64,000 nt of DNA. It comes from Taxawa tesnikishii (nom. ined.) (Eukaryota > Ascomycota > Dothideomycetes > Dothideales). The position numbers and the translations under genes were made by a program. Shown here one piece after another: positions 44,350-56,443 of the stretch (position 1 is its first letter; each line of letters starts with the position of its first letter). Where the stretch lies: NCBI GenBank assembly GCA_030247885.1, contig JAPDRO010000001.1, forward strand, positions 1,488,001 to 1,552,000, given 5' to 3'. The notes under the pieces are model-generated. The model had not been told where the DNA came from and made no database searches. It saw only the letters and a list, made by a program, of their open reading frames with translations.

Positions 44350-47270
44350 ATGGCCGACTATAACTTACCGACTGACCAACACCGCTCCTCGCCCGAGAGA
44401 CCTATAACCGCACCGCCAGGATCATGGGAATTCGAACAGGACCGCTCCGACACTTCCAGACGTAGCAATATCCCAAGACCATCCGTCTTCTCTTCCGGCC
44501 CACCTTCGATATTCGGTCCTGGCTCTGCATCTTCGAGATCACCCCTCCCTTCCGTAGATGCATCAAACCAAGAGCCAATGAACGTACCCATTGACAGCGA
44601 GTCTCTTTCACTTCCAATCCTGGCGTCCTCGTCAACATCCAGTGAGCGGAGGAACGCTCGTTTCGAAGATGAAGTTCGCGCCACAGTCAGCAGAAGGAGG
44701 ATACCGAGGGTGGAGAAAGATGTAGACGACCCTACTTCTCCAGTCAAAGCTAGAGGATCGTTGGACAGACAAGAGAGTACAACTCTCACGATGCTCAGCC
44801 GGCTCTTTGCCGTCCAAGCGTCAACGTCTCCCACCAACTCGAGGCATCCGTCGTTCAACAACCAAACGGGAATCGAAATCCCAAGGAGAGGTAAGATCGA
44901 AACCTCCCACCGCTTGAGCCCTACGCTGACTACGATAGTGTACTCGTCTGATATTGCCTCGTTACCCGATCATCTCTACACGCGCGGTTTGCTTGGTGGA
45001 CGGCATTCGGACATAACGGTTCATGCTTTTGGCTATCCCTACAAGTTGCATCGTCTCATCTTGGATAGAGCAGGTTTCTTCGCATCTGCTCTGTCTGGGC
45101 CATGGTTGGAAAGCGAGGCAAAGGACATTACCCTTCATCCCGAAGACATTGACTCGAACATTACTCACGTGGCGTTCGAACTAGCTTTGAAGCGGCTTTA
45201 CGGCACCAGTATCGCGGAAGAAGAAGACGAGGAAGCTGTGGGGTTGTTCGCGACCGGATGCTGGCTGGAGATGCCGGATCTTATCGACTCTAGCATTGAG
45301 GCCATGCTACGGCAAATGCATCCCAAAACCTATCCTCACTAGTCAAGTTAGTAACCAACAGCTACTACGGACGGGCTGGCGACAGGATCCTGGCATCTGC
45401 GAAAGCGATGCTCTGCAGGGATGGCTGGAAGATGCCTATCAGGTACTGGGACGGTATCCCGGGAGACATTGTCCGTGAGATTGTTGGAGGCGATGGATTC
45501 TTTATCGACGGTGAATGGGATAGATGGGTTCTCGCCAAGCGCATTTTCGACAGGCGGCTCAAGAATGCAGCAATCGAGGCAGGTTTGGTGGACGCCGGTA
45601 CGAAGTCCAGAGTCCTCAAGGCGCCGGACACAGTCAACCTCATGGCCGTACGTTTCGACGGGGTCTACCGGAAAAATTCCTTGGCCGGCGGTGGAGGGAT
45701 ACCCGACAGCCTTTACCGTTGGGTTATGCCGTACACACATCCCGATATCGAGCCACTTCTTGTGTTGCTTGATGAGGGAATTCACTATGTGCACCTGGAT
45801 TTCGAGCAATTGCAATACATCCGTGCTGCACGTGACGTTCTTGGACTTCCGGTCATGCCCGAGAAAGTCATCTCCAATGCCCTCTGGACGCAAATGGAAC
45901 TTCGCCAGAGGGTCCTCAATGCTAAAGAAGCGGATATGGAGCTCGGTCTAAGTCAGCGTGCCGACGAAAATGGGCTACAGTCCCCGGTTGCACGCGACAC
46001 GACGATGACAATACCAGAGCCCGTAACCGTCAGCAAAGGCAAGCAAAAGGCGTCCTCCACCTCAGCTGTACTGGAAGACGACGAAGAAGATATTCCTTCA
46101 AATTCCTGGGATGGAAATGGCAAGCCGCGGAAGTTCTGGATTCCTTCTTCAGACTGCAACATCGTAATGGGAGGCAACGCGGATCCTGTCATAGCGACTT
46201 CGGCTGCGACACCGGCAAGCCAAAGACACGCGTCGCGCCTTTCCGCCACCATTCAACCTGAAGATGTGCAGTGGGCGTCTGACTTTGCTTCTGCCACGTC
46301 CGATACACGGTCCATAACGCCTTCCATGATCCGTCCAGGCTCGGCTGCGGGATCAAATCCTTCGGAATTGCGACCCGTATCCTACTCGCATGTACCGCCC
46401 TTCCGCTTCTCTGTCCAGTTCCCCAACCCCGACTTCTGAAAGAGGAAAAGCGCGTCTACAGTCGCACAGTATTCTATGCTGGCTCATTGTGGAACATCTA
46501 TATTCAGAAAGTACGAAGCAGGAGAAATCCACAACTGGGTGTCTATCTGCACCGCGCAAAAGAACGAGATACTGAAGATGTCATCGCTGCATCTGCAGGA
46601 ATGGCGCAAGGTACCGTCGATGAGCGCATCGGACTGTTGGAGCGGGAGATGCTTCTACGAGCTGATAGGCGGGTCGCAGAAAGAAGGCTGCGTGCAAGGC
46701 AGAGAGACGGAGACGCAGAGCGTGATCCGGAAGTCGACGGCGGTGACAGCAGCGGCAGTGCAGACCCGGACGCCACGCTTGTCGCAGGGGACCACAGCTC
46801 GCGAGCAGCGGTGCGAGGACTTATGGGTGCTGGATCCGAACACCGCAAGAGCAGCCAGACAGACGTGCGGTCCACTTCTCCACCCGATGCGAACTTCCTC
46901 GAGTCCCGTCCTGGCGGAAGTAGGATTGATTTGGAAGATGAGGATGACGAGTACGCGGACGCTGACGAGAGGCTACGCAACAACCACGTCCCCACGCTTC
47001 CACCTTACGTTGACGCGCGCCCGACTATTAGGACGTACTTCAAGATCTACTCCCCAGCAAAGGTGGTCGTATGCTCAGCGTGTACGAAAGTGCGCCCGAC
47101 AGGTTCAATTTCAGTCAGAGTTGGGGATGGAAGAGCAGCACACTTATGCTAGATGAAGGCATGTTGGCGGATGAGGGGAAAGGGGCGAGGATGGCGATGT
47201 CTCTGTCGGCACTTCCGCGAAGAAGGAAGCTTCGAAATTGAGGTTCATGGTGGTTATCGGAAATATTTGA
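44350..47270 (+). CDS. BTB/POZ domain protein with conserved C-terminal module (BTB-2)
   Basis: About 975 residues once frames are joined. MADYNLPTDQHRSSPERP opens a disordered Ser/Pro-rich region. The BTB fold is near residues 205-280 (HLYTRGLLGGRHSDITVHAF, YKLHRLILDRAGFFASALS). Then come a helical region (WVLAKRIFDRRLKN, PLLVLLDEGIHYVHLDFEQL), a disordered segment and a C-terminal module with RTYFKIYSPAK, YESAPDRFNFSQSWGWKSS and a final KLRFMVVIGNI before TGA. The frame breaks four times at runs: A4 45325-45328 (A5 needed, HPKNLSSLV), C4 46428-46431 (C5, FPNPRLLKEEKRV), A3 47059-47061 (A4, YSPAKGGRML) and G4 47182-47185 (G5, before GEDGDVSV). I read these as under-calls because the surrounding protein is conserved in style and continuous. 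Function unknown; likely an adaptor. Confidence 0.72.
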
Positions 47271-47536
47271 TGGCTGCGGCTACAAAGCTTTTCGAGGGCT
47301 TCCCGCTTTCTGCTGAGGGGGATTGTGGTATGAGTCTCCGAGCACGATTGCACGACTGATGATTATGAGGTGTCCGCGAAGTGCGTCGTCTGCTCCCCAT
47401 GCAACGGTTCTGTTAGGTTCGGAGTTTTGAAAGTCTGAAAGATTATGATAGTAGGGAGGGGCCAGCGTTAAAGCTGATTGAGCTGGCGCTTGTCCAGCTG
47501 GAAGAACATCTCATGTCTTCTTTACTCTCACTTTGG
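47271..47536. other. Convergent spacer
   Basis: 265 bases between the BTB-2 stop and the stop of the - strand NAD(P)-binding gene. Nothing recognisable. Confidence 0.4.
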
Positions 47537-48286
47537 CTAATACCGCCCGTGAAACGTATCCACCTTCTCCTTTGCTACCCTCCCGACAGCCTCCTCGATT
47601 CCTGTCTCACCACCCACAACATCAAAGGCAAGCCCTTTCGTGCCCTCGTTCTCGATACACTCCACCACTACCGTAGCCACGTCTTCTCTGCTGATCTGCT
47701 GGGCCAAGTGCACCTTGCCCGCATCCACTTTGCCCGTCCCCGGCTCCGTCGACAACCCTCCGGGACGTACTATCGTGTACTCCAATCCTCGCCTCGCATT
47801 GTTGGTTACGAGGTCCCGGTCTGCGGCGAACTTGGCTTTCATGTAAACACCAATAGCATTCCACACGCGCTCGCTCCGGTCGCGGTCCTCGTCGTTGTAC
47901 CACTCCGGTTCCGGCTTGTTCTCGCGGTCTCGAACGTCCACTGCCGAAACCAGAATGAAGCGTTTGACTCCGGCTTCAGCGGCTGCGTCGAAGGCCTTTA
48001 CCGCACCCAGGTGGTCGACTGATTTTGTCCGCTCCGGGCTGCCGCCACCGGCCCCTGCCGACCAGATGATCACGTTCGGAGACGTCTTCTTGATGGTCGA
48101 GGCAAGGTCGGCGACGGAGGAGTCTTCGATGCTCTGCACGATTGGACGTGCGCCGAGAGACTCGAGATCGCCGCTTTGAGAGGGATTGCGGATTATTGAA
48201 TGCACTGTGTAGGACTTCTTTACCAGCTGGGACGTAAGGTGACGGGCGACCTTGCCGGATCCGCCGAGGATGAGCGCTGTAGGCAT
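47537..48286 (-). CDS. NAD(P)-binding SDR-like protein (SDR_a5/NmrA-like group)
   Basis: Single exon of 249 residues. The start MPTALILGGSGKVARHL contains the nucleotide motif LGGSGKVARH, followed by IIRNPSQSGDL, ASTIKKTSPNVIIWSAGAGG, GVKRFILVSAVDVRD and LEYTIVRPGGLSTEPG near the end. This is the atypical SDR pattern of flavin-reductase-like or NAD(P)H-binding proteins such as YwnB, lacking a clear YxxxK pair at the canonical spot. Substrate unknown. No frame break. Confidence 0.8.
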   Translation of the reverse strand: MPTALILGGSGKVARHLTSQLVKKSYTVHSIIRNPSQSGDLESLGARPIVQSIEDSSVADLASTIKKTSPNVIIWSAGAGGGSPERTKSVDHLGAVKAFDAAAEAGVKRFILVSAVDVRDRENKPEPEWYNDEDRDRSERVWNAIGVYMKAKFAADRDLVTNNARRGLEYTIVRPGGLSTEPGTGKVDAGKVHLAQQISREDVATVVVECIENEGTKGLAFDVVGGETGIEEAVGRVAKEKVDTFHGRY

Positions 48287-48569
48287 TGTGATTTCAAAGG
48301 ACCGTGTGGTAAGTGACTTGTTTTTTCTCCTGCAACTTATCGTTCGAACGAATGTTGCTCGAGCTTCGAGATACTGAGCACAATGGAGGTATATGTACGA
48401 ATGGCACTCGAGTACAAAGATTGATTGGTAAGGTAGTTTGTAGCTCCAATCCATGACGCCATATCACATACAGCGCCAAGAACGCAGATCCCAAAGGACA
48501 GCATATACGACCTCGATAACTTATAACTGCGGATGTAAAAGACATGTGCACGGGAAGATTCTGGATAGC

Positions 48570-49066
48570 GCGGTCTTAAAGGGAGCCGGGCCGTGGAGAA
48601 CTTTCAAGCGTGGTCTGATGCAACCACTGCGCTTCCGCAAGGAGATTTCATTGCATCCTGGAATCTGGCAAGCACGGCTCTGCATCAGCTTCTTTGGCGT
48701 GTTCGAGGTGTAAATCAATGGGAAGCCCGCCAGTGGTGAGCACATGGCGCCTGGGTGGACTAGCTACCATCATCGGTTAATTACCGGACACTTGATGTTA
48801 CCGGGCTACTAGCTGAAAGGAGCAACGTCCTTGCTGTCGAGGTCGCTGAAGGCTGGTATGCAAGACGCTTGGGGTCCAATGGGTGTAAGAGGTTCTGGTA
48901 CAGCAAAGACTTTGCTACAATGGCACAGCTGGGAGTCCAATACGAGCGTGAGATGGTCAAAGTGCGCACGGACGGTTCGTGGCAGTATGCAGCAAGTGCT
49001 GTCCAGTCGGGTGAGATTTATGCTGGCGAAGCCTATGGCAGCGTCGTCGGTTGGCTACATGCGACC
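48570..49066 (+). pseudogene. Fragment of a GH78 alpha-L-rhamnosidase (N-terminal domain)
   Basis: On the + strand, translated segments match the conserved N-terminal domain of family GH78 alpha-L-rhamnosidases in order: PLRFRKEISLHPGIW, ARLCISFFGVFEV, INGKPASGEHMAPGWTSYHH, then YRTLDVTGLLAERSNVLAVEV, AEGWYARRLG, FATMAQLGVQYE and DGSWQYAASAVQSGEIY. There is an in-frame TAA at 48710-48712 (after VFEV) and a frame change near 48776-48780 that a missing A could also explain. The (alpha/alpha)6 catalytic barrel is absent; downstream sequence shows no match. So it is a truncated relic of about 500 bases, not a functional gene. No start or splicing could rescue it that I can see. Recognition rests on motif memory, not alignment. 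Confidence 0.65.
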
Positions 49067-49786
49067 GTTGGTGGCATAGTTTCCTTTCGTGCTTGACCCG
49101 AACCAATTACATGTCGGCAGAGTTGGAGCGGAGTGAAGTGGTATGAGCCCGAATGAGATGAGGTGCGCGATTGAATGCACGGGCCGTAGTCTGCACTCCA
49201 CATGTCCGGTTCTCCCACACTCGTGTCACACGGCCGTCGGCAACACGTGGGTATGCGTGCATGTAAGCAAAAGTATGTACTGTCGTTTCGTTTCCGATGT
49301 ACGCTTGTTGTATGTGATTCATCGTATGGTTCTGCGTGACCCAGGGAGGAATCGTGGGAGGGCTTGCTTCTTGAAGGGAACGATCGAAGTGCTGTCATGC
49401 CGTTCCCGCTGCACAAGGAGTTAGCTTCAATGAAAGTAACATGTCTGGCGTGGCGTTTCCCCTCTCCGCCGCGGCTTGCGGCTTGCGGCTGCGGAGACGC
49501 ATGGACGCTTTGCTTGTGGGGATCAAGACGACTCAAGGCCTCGACTCTCTGCCATTCTACACGAACTCATGACTCGGACCATGTCTAGCACCACCGCTGT
49601 TTTTGCTAGAGACTTGCAGGTTTTTGACCTTTGCTCTGCTCAAGCTCCCACCCCTTCCCCTCCCCTCTCCCTCTCACCATCGTCAGCACCGAGCTCCCCA
49701 CAAACCATCACGCATATATGTGCGCTTTTACAGCAGATCGCGAGCTTGCACTGAGCAGAGCTCCGTAGGCGAAAAGAGCAGGAACA
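49067..49786. promoter_or_regulatory. Spacer upstream of the Zn2Cys6 regulator
   Basis: About 720 bases with no gene. A GC-rich patch with repeated GCGGCTTGCGGCTTGC units lies near 49470-49495. The promoter of the + regulator is probably nearest 49600-49786, which is CT-rich. Confidence 0.4.
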
Positions 49787-52547
49787 ATGTATCACACATT
49801 CCAGGCCTCCACCGTCGTCAACGCCAATGGCGATGGCGTTAAGCCAGTGCGACAGCCGACGAGACGAATCAGCACCAGCAACGCCTGTGTTGAGTGCAGA
49901 AGGAGGAAGATCCGTTGCGACGGAGCACAGCCATGTGGACAGTGCAATTGGTACGCCCATCCGGAAGCGTGCAGTTACTCCAAACCTGCGCAGCGAGTTA
50001 TGCCTTCGCGGAAGTAAGTCTTCTTGATGACAGTTGCGGTAGAACATTAGCGCTGACGACCGGGTTACAGAGTGCTTGACAAGCTGTCCCAAGCCAACGA
50101 GCAGTACCAGTCACTCTTCAATCGGTTGTTTCCGAACAGAGACCTTGAATCCTTGGTTTCCCTTCCCAGGGAAGAACTTATCAATCTTGCGCTTACTCTG
50201 CCCGATAACGCGACGTCTCCGGCAACCCCTCTAGCTAATTCTTTGCCAAACCCAGCAACACAAGTGTTGGTTGAAGAAGAAACGAAGACAGCATCTCGGT
50301 CCGACGGTGTCGAAAGTCTTGAAGCCCTGGAGCAGGCACCCGATCAAGACCCGGAGTTGGACGAGGCGAAAAGGCACAGGGACAAGATTCAGGGCATCTC
50401 AGACGACGTCAATGGGCTCTCGCTTTCGGTTGACAAACAATCATCCTACGTTGGAGTGTCATCCATCACTGCAGCGCTCAAAGTGATTTTTAAGACCGCT
50501 CCCATTGCTCGCCCATTCCTTGGGCACGGTCACAACGATACCGCACTGCCTAGCCGATGCAACACTCCTCCGCCTCAGGCCAACGATCCTAGTCCAACAT
50601 ATTTACCGCCTGCAGACGTTGGCCATTCACTCATTGAATCGTACTTCAACCGTATTCATGCGCTCATGCCTATGGTCGACGAACAGCAATTTTGGCATAC
50701 ATGGTTATACGGTGAACGAAAAGATGCACCTTGGCTGGCATTGTTGAATACCGTCTTCGCCCTAGGATCGCTCGCCTCTTCAACATCAGACAATGACCAG
50801 CACATAGCATACTTCAAGCGAGCGCGGCAACACATCGATCTGGAGACCTTCGGCAGCGGAAACATTCTGCTCTGCCAGGCCTTGGGATTACTGAGCGGTT
50901 ACTATCTGCATTATATCAACCGGCCTAACTTGGCAAATAACCTCATGGGTGCGACACTCAGGATGGCCACAGTTCTTGGCTTGCACCGGGAGTATACCGA
51001 GTCGGCACCGAATTCTGCGGCTCACGGTATCTTGCTCAGCGCCGGCGATGCAATCCCTGCTGAGATTCGAAGGCGTACATGGTGGAGTCTGTTCTGCTTG
51101 GATACATGGGCAAGCACGACAACTGGACGGCCATCTCTTGGCCGTATAGGGAAGGGGACGACTGTACAGGGTCCACACGTCACCGCAGAAAAGGTAGGGA
51201 GGCGTGCACGTTTAGCAACGTGATGGTGCTAACACCACGCAGCTCAACAACTCACAATACCAAGCATCGCTAAAACTCCTCCCTCTCATCCACAACATCG
51301 ACTTCTGTAAGATATCGACCCGCATACAAGACACACTTGCCACGTCTCCACTTCTCAAATTCGAAGAATTGGTCAGCCTTGACGCTGAACTTGTCCGATG
51401 GCATGACGAACTACCATCCATACTTCTTCCCAGCACCTCTCCAAACCAGCAGAAGCCCGCGTACAAGCGGACCAGCTCAACAACGCAACCACAGCGCACG
51501 ACCCCGATTACGCCATCGTCTGCGACTGCATCGTTCAAGGGTCCATTTGACTTCTCTCGCCCACCGGAGCAAACCAATTCGTGTCCCGATTTTCTCAAAA
51601 CGCCACGGGCGATCATGCATTGGCGGTATCAAAACCTCCGTATCGTGCTTCATCGGCCGTTCCTTCTCGCGACGACGCTACGGCGCACTCCATACACCAA
51701 CCTCTCGGCGGAGGAGAAAGTCGCAGTGGGCAGATGCCGCATTGTGGCGTCGCAAACGATCTCCGATATCAGCAGCATGTGCGGACAAGAGCTTATTGCC
51801 GGTTGGAATGCCGTTTGGATGATGTACCAAGCCGTCATGATCCCTCTTGTCTCGCTCTTCTCTCATCTCTCGTCAACCCCTGCACACGTCACAACAACCG
51901 GAAGCGGGACATCTCCTGAAGGTGGTGCGGAAAATGATCCCTTTAACACGTCTACTGGTTTGAAGGAAGATGCCGATAAATGGCGGCGGCAGATCGAGAC
52001 CGCAATCAACTTCTTCGATCGAATGACGCACTGGTCCGTTGCCGCGAAGAAAAGCAGGGACGTAGTCAGTCGGCTATATGAGGCCAGTAAGCAGCTGCAA
52101 CAATACAACAGCACCGCGCAAACACATATTCCACATCAACAATTCAAACAGCAGCAACAGCAACACCGTCAAGCACCTACACAGGTCAACCTCGACCATT
52201 TCGATTTCCCAACCGAGACTCAGATGCCCGGCCTCGAGAACCACCAAAACAGTTTCTGGGGCCTGTCTCCCGACGGTGACGCAGCCATGAACTTATTCTG
52301 GGATCACATGCAGTGGGATGATCTCCCGGTAGTGGACCCCAATATGCCAGAAGCGAGCGGGACGGGATTCGGCGTCGGCGATGTGGATTGGTTCGCTTTT
52401 ACTGGCGATGGTATGAATGGACTGGACGACGGCAATGGAAATGGTGGCGGTGGGCTGGGAGGCACATTCGGGGGATATGGGCAGGGTGCTTTGGGGCGGG
52501 AAGGTGATGCATCAAGGCACGGAAATTACCCGAATGAGGAGGTGTAA
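49787..52547 (+). CDS. Zn(II)2Cys6 transcription factor with fungal-specific TF domain
   Basis: Exons 49787-50013, 50071-51193 and 51243-52547. The binuclear cluster is CVECRRRKIRCDGAQPCGQC followed by a sixth Cys in HPEACSYSK (about residues 33-60). The fungal TF (middle homology) domain starts near VGHSLIESYFNRIHALMPM and contains AEIRRRTWWSLFCLD. The C-terminal region has a Gln/His-rich stretch (QQFKQQQQQHRQ), a Trp/Asp-rich likely activation part (NSFWGLSPDGD, FWDHMQWDD) and a Gly/Asn tail. About 880 residues, no frame break. It is a DNA-binding regulator; which one I cannot say. Its neighbours (GH78 relic, GH2 beta-mannosidase) make a role in polysaccharide use a fair guess only. Confidence 0.88.
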
Positions 52548-53704
52548 ATGGCACGCGCTGGAGACCAAGGCTGGCTGGACTGTATGGGCGTTAACGATCT
52601 GGTGGGGGAGTTGGAACGAGGCTTACGCTGTGCATGTGAGTACCTGCTTTGTATGATACCTCTATAGTACTGTTTCTATGTGCTTTTCTCTTCTTCGGCG
52701 AGGATTTCTGATGCCGGCCATGTGCCGAGATTTGCATTGTTAGCTGCGTCGTGCACATACGTTAGTCTTCAAAGCGGCTCTCCGGTTCTCTGAGCGCTGC
52801 TGGACTGTTCGCTGCTACGGCTTTGGGAAGTTGCGGAACGTTGCTCACTACAATTGCCTGCTAAAGGTTGGTATGAGCAGAGACTTAAACGACCTATTTA
52901 CTAGGACTTACAGCAAGCAAGTGGTTGCTTGTCCGTTACTCCTGGCCATTTGCGAACAGAGTTCGCTCGCCGTTGATATTGAGGCTCTGTTCCGACCATG
53001 TGTACCTTGAAGTCAACATGAGCATTGCGCTCTCAACAGGTTTGGAGCCGCTGGACACTATGCCGACTGCGTTGAGCCCCGCGACTTTGTCGTCAATAGT
53101 ATGCGAAGGGAGAGCGCAGATGTAGCTTCGCCAGTCTTACCGGAGTCCCTCTACTTTGAGAGTCAGAGATAGGTCATCTTTACCAAATTTCCTCCATTTT
53201 TTACAAGGTCGACTCTTGAAGGTTAGCTATCAGCTACGCGTGGCGTTTGGCCCTTCCTTGCGACATCCGTCAGGCAACAATGTATCTACCGTTGCAATAG
53301 TTGGACCCAATGCCGTTGGAACCTCCAACGGCGAGCGCTACGCGGCCTTTTACGCTGAAGGGGCCAAGATGTCGACAGAATCTATATCGCCTTGTACAAT
53401 CCCGTCCCCTTTGAGGCTCAGTAGAAGCAGAAAGGAAGAGTAGATCGGAAAATGAGCGTCAAGCCTCTTGTCTAGCATTTCTTATCTCGTACATCTAATG
53501 AATGTACTGACTGATATACAGACGATCTCATGTCGACATTCAAACTTTGTCAGAAGACGCAGCTGGGGCCCTCTGCGCCATGGGGAGATGGCTAGCAGTG
53601 TGTACAATGGCGCAAAGCGTCCCTGTTGCAACTTTAGACTTACAGGGATTGGCCCAGCGGCAGAAAAATGCAGGTCAAGGATTATCTACGACGTCGCCCC
53701 TTGC
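52548..53704. other. Intergenic; possible GH3-like relic inside
   Basis: About 1.16 kb between the regulator's stop and the beta-mannosidase stop (convergent). On +, near 53276-53312, the frame STVAIVGPNAVG resembles the conserved IAVIGPNA-type strand of GH3 beta-glucosidases, but only about a dozen residues match and nothing else is recognisable, so I do not call it a gene. Confidence 0.35.
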
Positions 53705-56443
53705 TCAAGGCATGGCATAGTACAGCCACTTCAACGGACGATCTCCCTCCTTCAGTCCCTTGACCGTGACAATCTGCTCATCGCCGGGCACGATATCTAG
53801 CGCGCTGTCATTCACCAGCACGCCCTCCCTCTCCTCGAACACAAGTCCCTTTGTCGGTTTCTTCGCCTTCACACTAACCTTGTCGCCTCGTGGGGTGACC
53901 TCGACACCACGGTCCTCAAAGTCCAGGTACTTGAGCGGCTGCGGCCAGTCCACATCTCTTGCAACGAGCTCGCCATCCACCCAGATGCGCGCCGCGAGAA
54001 CATGCGGTTCTTCGTTTTCGTTATTAATCACGCCCTTTAAGATCTCGGTCGTGCCGTTCGCGACAATTTTGACGTCCTTCTTGAGCACCTTTTCTTTGAT
54101 CTCCTCGCCCGTGGCAATCGAGATGTACTTCAGCTCAACCGTCGCCGTAATCTCGTGTGTCTTGCTGCTCGCGACCCAGCACTCGTAGTCACTCTTCTTG
54201 GCCGGACGCGCATGCACGACGCTCCAGTCGTGATGTGCACGCTTGACGGCCACGGCGACAGGGGCCAGAACGCGACGCATGGCATAGTAAGACGGTTTCT
54301 TCCTCAAGAAATAGTCGACGATGGACCAGGAGGTGACGGGCCAGCAGTCGTTAAGCTGCCAGACGAGTGCGCCACCGCAGAAGCGCTTCTGGCCCCACTG
54401 CTGGCGCCAGCCGCGGTAGCCGAACATGAGAGCCTCAGCCTGGCTGAGCTGGGTCAGGTGAATGAACTTCTCGAGGTCGGTGCTGGTGCGGAAGTTCTCG
54501 ACCAGGTACGTGGCGATTCTGCGCTCATGGCCGTCGGCCTTGTTGTGGAAGTCTATCATGTGCGATTGAGGGTAGAGTTGGGTGGGGTCCGTAACGTAGT
54601 ATTTGATCGTGTCGATGTGCGGGAATGCTTCCATTCCGAACTCGCTGTTGAATCGTCCGCCAAGTGTGTCAAAGATCTGGTACTTCTCTTGCGTGCCGTG
54701 CCATACGTTCCATTGGTGCATGTCGCCGACCGTGGGGTCGGAAGAAATCTTGCCGTCGCCCCATGGTGAGCCTGGGTGGTAGGGCACGTGTGGAGAATGG
54801 GCCGCGACGACCTCGGGCAGTATCTGCATGGTTTGCTTAGCATGTGTATGTCACCGTAACGAATGAGAAGTCTCACCTTCTCGTAAATATAGCGCGCAGG
54901 GAAATCGGTCTTGAGCCAGTTCTCGGGATTTTTGTCCGCGTAATCGTACTTCAGACCGTATGTTTCCTGGACTTGGTAGTCCTCGTTGTTTCCGGCATAG
55001 ATGATAAGGGAAGGGTGATGCCGGAGCCTTTTCACGTTCGCAACGCATTCTTCTTCGATGGATTTCCGAATTTCTGGGTATGCAGGGTAGTTACCACAGC
55101 CAAACATGAAGTCCTGCCACACAAGGATGCCAAGTTCGTCGCAGAGGTCGTAGAAGACGTCCTCTTCCCAGATACCTCCGCCCCAGACCCTGTTGAGAGA
55201 GGGTTAGCCTCGCAGTCGCGACTTGCGACTCGTTGAGTCTGCTTACCTGATCATCAACTGGTACCCGTCGACCATCATCTGCAGCCATTTCCTGTACTTC
55301 TCCTGTGTGACTCTTGGAGTAAAGCTGTCTGCTGGAATCCAATCTGAGCCGCCGCAGAACACGTCGACGCCGTTCACACGGAAATAGAAGGTCTTTCCAA
55401 CATCGTCGGGCTCCTGTATTAACTCGCCTTTCCTAAAACCCGTCTTGCGGGACGCGGAGTGCAGCTCCACCTCGTCGGCCGTCACAGTAGCTGTAACGTT
55501 GTAGAGAGGTTGCTCTCCGAAGCCATGAGGATACCAGAGTTTCGGCTCGTTGACGTGGAATTCTACCTTAGCAACACCGTCGCTGTTCACGTCGGCAGTA
55601 CCCTTGAAAACGGTGTTGCCGTCCAGAGCTGCCGTGAAGTTGACACTTTTCCCAGACTTGCCCTCTACAAAGGCTGATATTGAACCGCTAACCTTCTTCA
55701 GGCTGGAGTTAACCTCATAGTCAACCCGGATATCCGACACTCGGGCATGATATGTCTCCAGACGAACGGCGCGCCAAGGTCCGCAGGTCATCAGAACCGG
55801 ACCCCAATCCCAGCCCCTAGGAGTATGCATCTTAGCTTTCTGCGCATCTACCCAGCTGAAATTGATCAACCCACCAATGGTATTGTGCCTTCCTGACTGC
55901 TAACCTGGCCATGTCGCCGTTGAACCCCACCCATTTGTGTTCTGGATGAGCGTCCTTGATCTTTCGCGCCTCGAGCAGCGCAGCCGCAAAATCAATCTCG
56001 ACAACATTGTCTGCCCCCTCTTTAAGCTTGCTGGTTACGTCGAGACGGTGTGGGACAAACATGTTGTCGCTCTTGAGAACCGTCTCGCCGTTCAATCTGA
56101 CGTGTGCGAAGGTATCCAATCCGTCAAATGCAAGAACATGCATCTGTCCATCCTTGGCGGCTGGCACTGAAGGCAGTTTCGTCCTGTACGTCCACGACTT
56201 GTCGCCTACCCACTCGCACTTGAGCTCGTTGAAGCCGAGGAAAGGATCTGGGATTCTGCAAGGCAGTGGTTAGTTCGTTCTCAGGCACGATTTGGACGAG
56301 ACACTGTAGACTTACTTTTGGTGGTTTATGAGATCCAAGTGCACGTTCGTAGGGACTCGAGCGACTGACATCCATTCCTCTGTGTCTGTCTGCTTGAACT
56401 CCCATCCCGTCGTCAGCTCATGCACGTTCGCTGCTTCCGCCAT
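53705..56443 (-). CDS. Beta-mannosidase, GH2 (fungal mndB type)
   Basis: Removes terminal beta-1,4-mannose from mannan oligosaccharides or N-glycan cores. Five exons: 56443-56316, 56255-55875, 55816-55247, 55189-54877 and 54824-53705. Order: sugar-binding beta-sandwich (MAEAANVHELTTGWEF; CEWVGDKSWTYRT), Ig-like domain, then (beta/alpha)8 barrel with VWGGGIWEEDVFYDLCDELG, QDFMFGCGNYPAY, the acid/base Glu in AGNNEDYQ and the nucleophile in FNSEFGMEAFP, then WQLNDCWPVTSWSIVDY. About 835 residues, typical. No signal peptide at this start, so it would be cytosolic (GH2 mndB group) rather than the secreted mndA type. No frame break; all introns standard. Confidence 0.93.
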
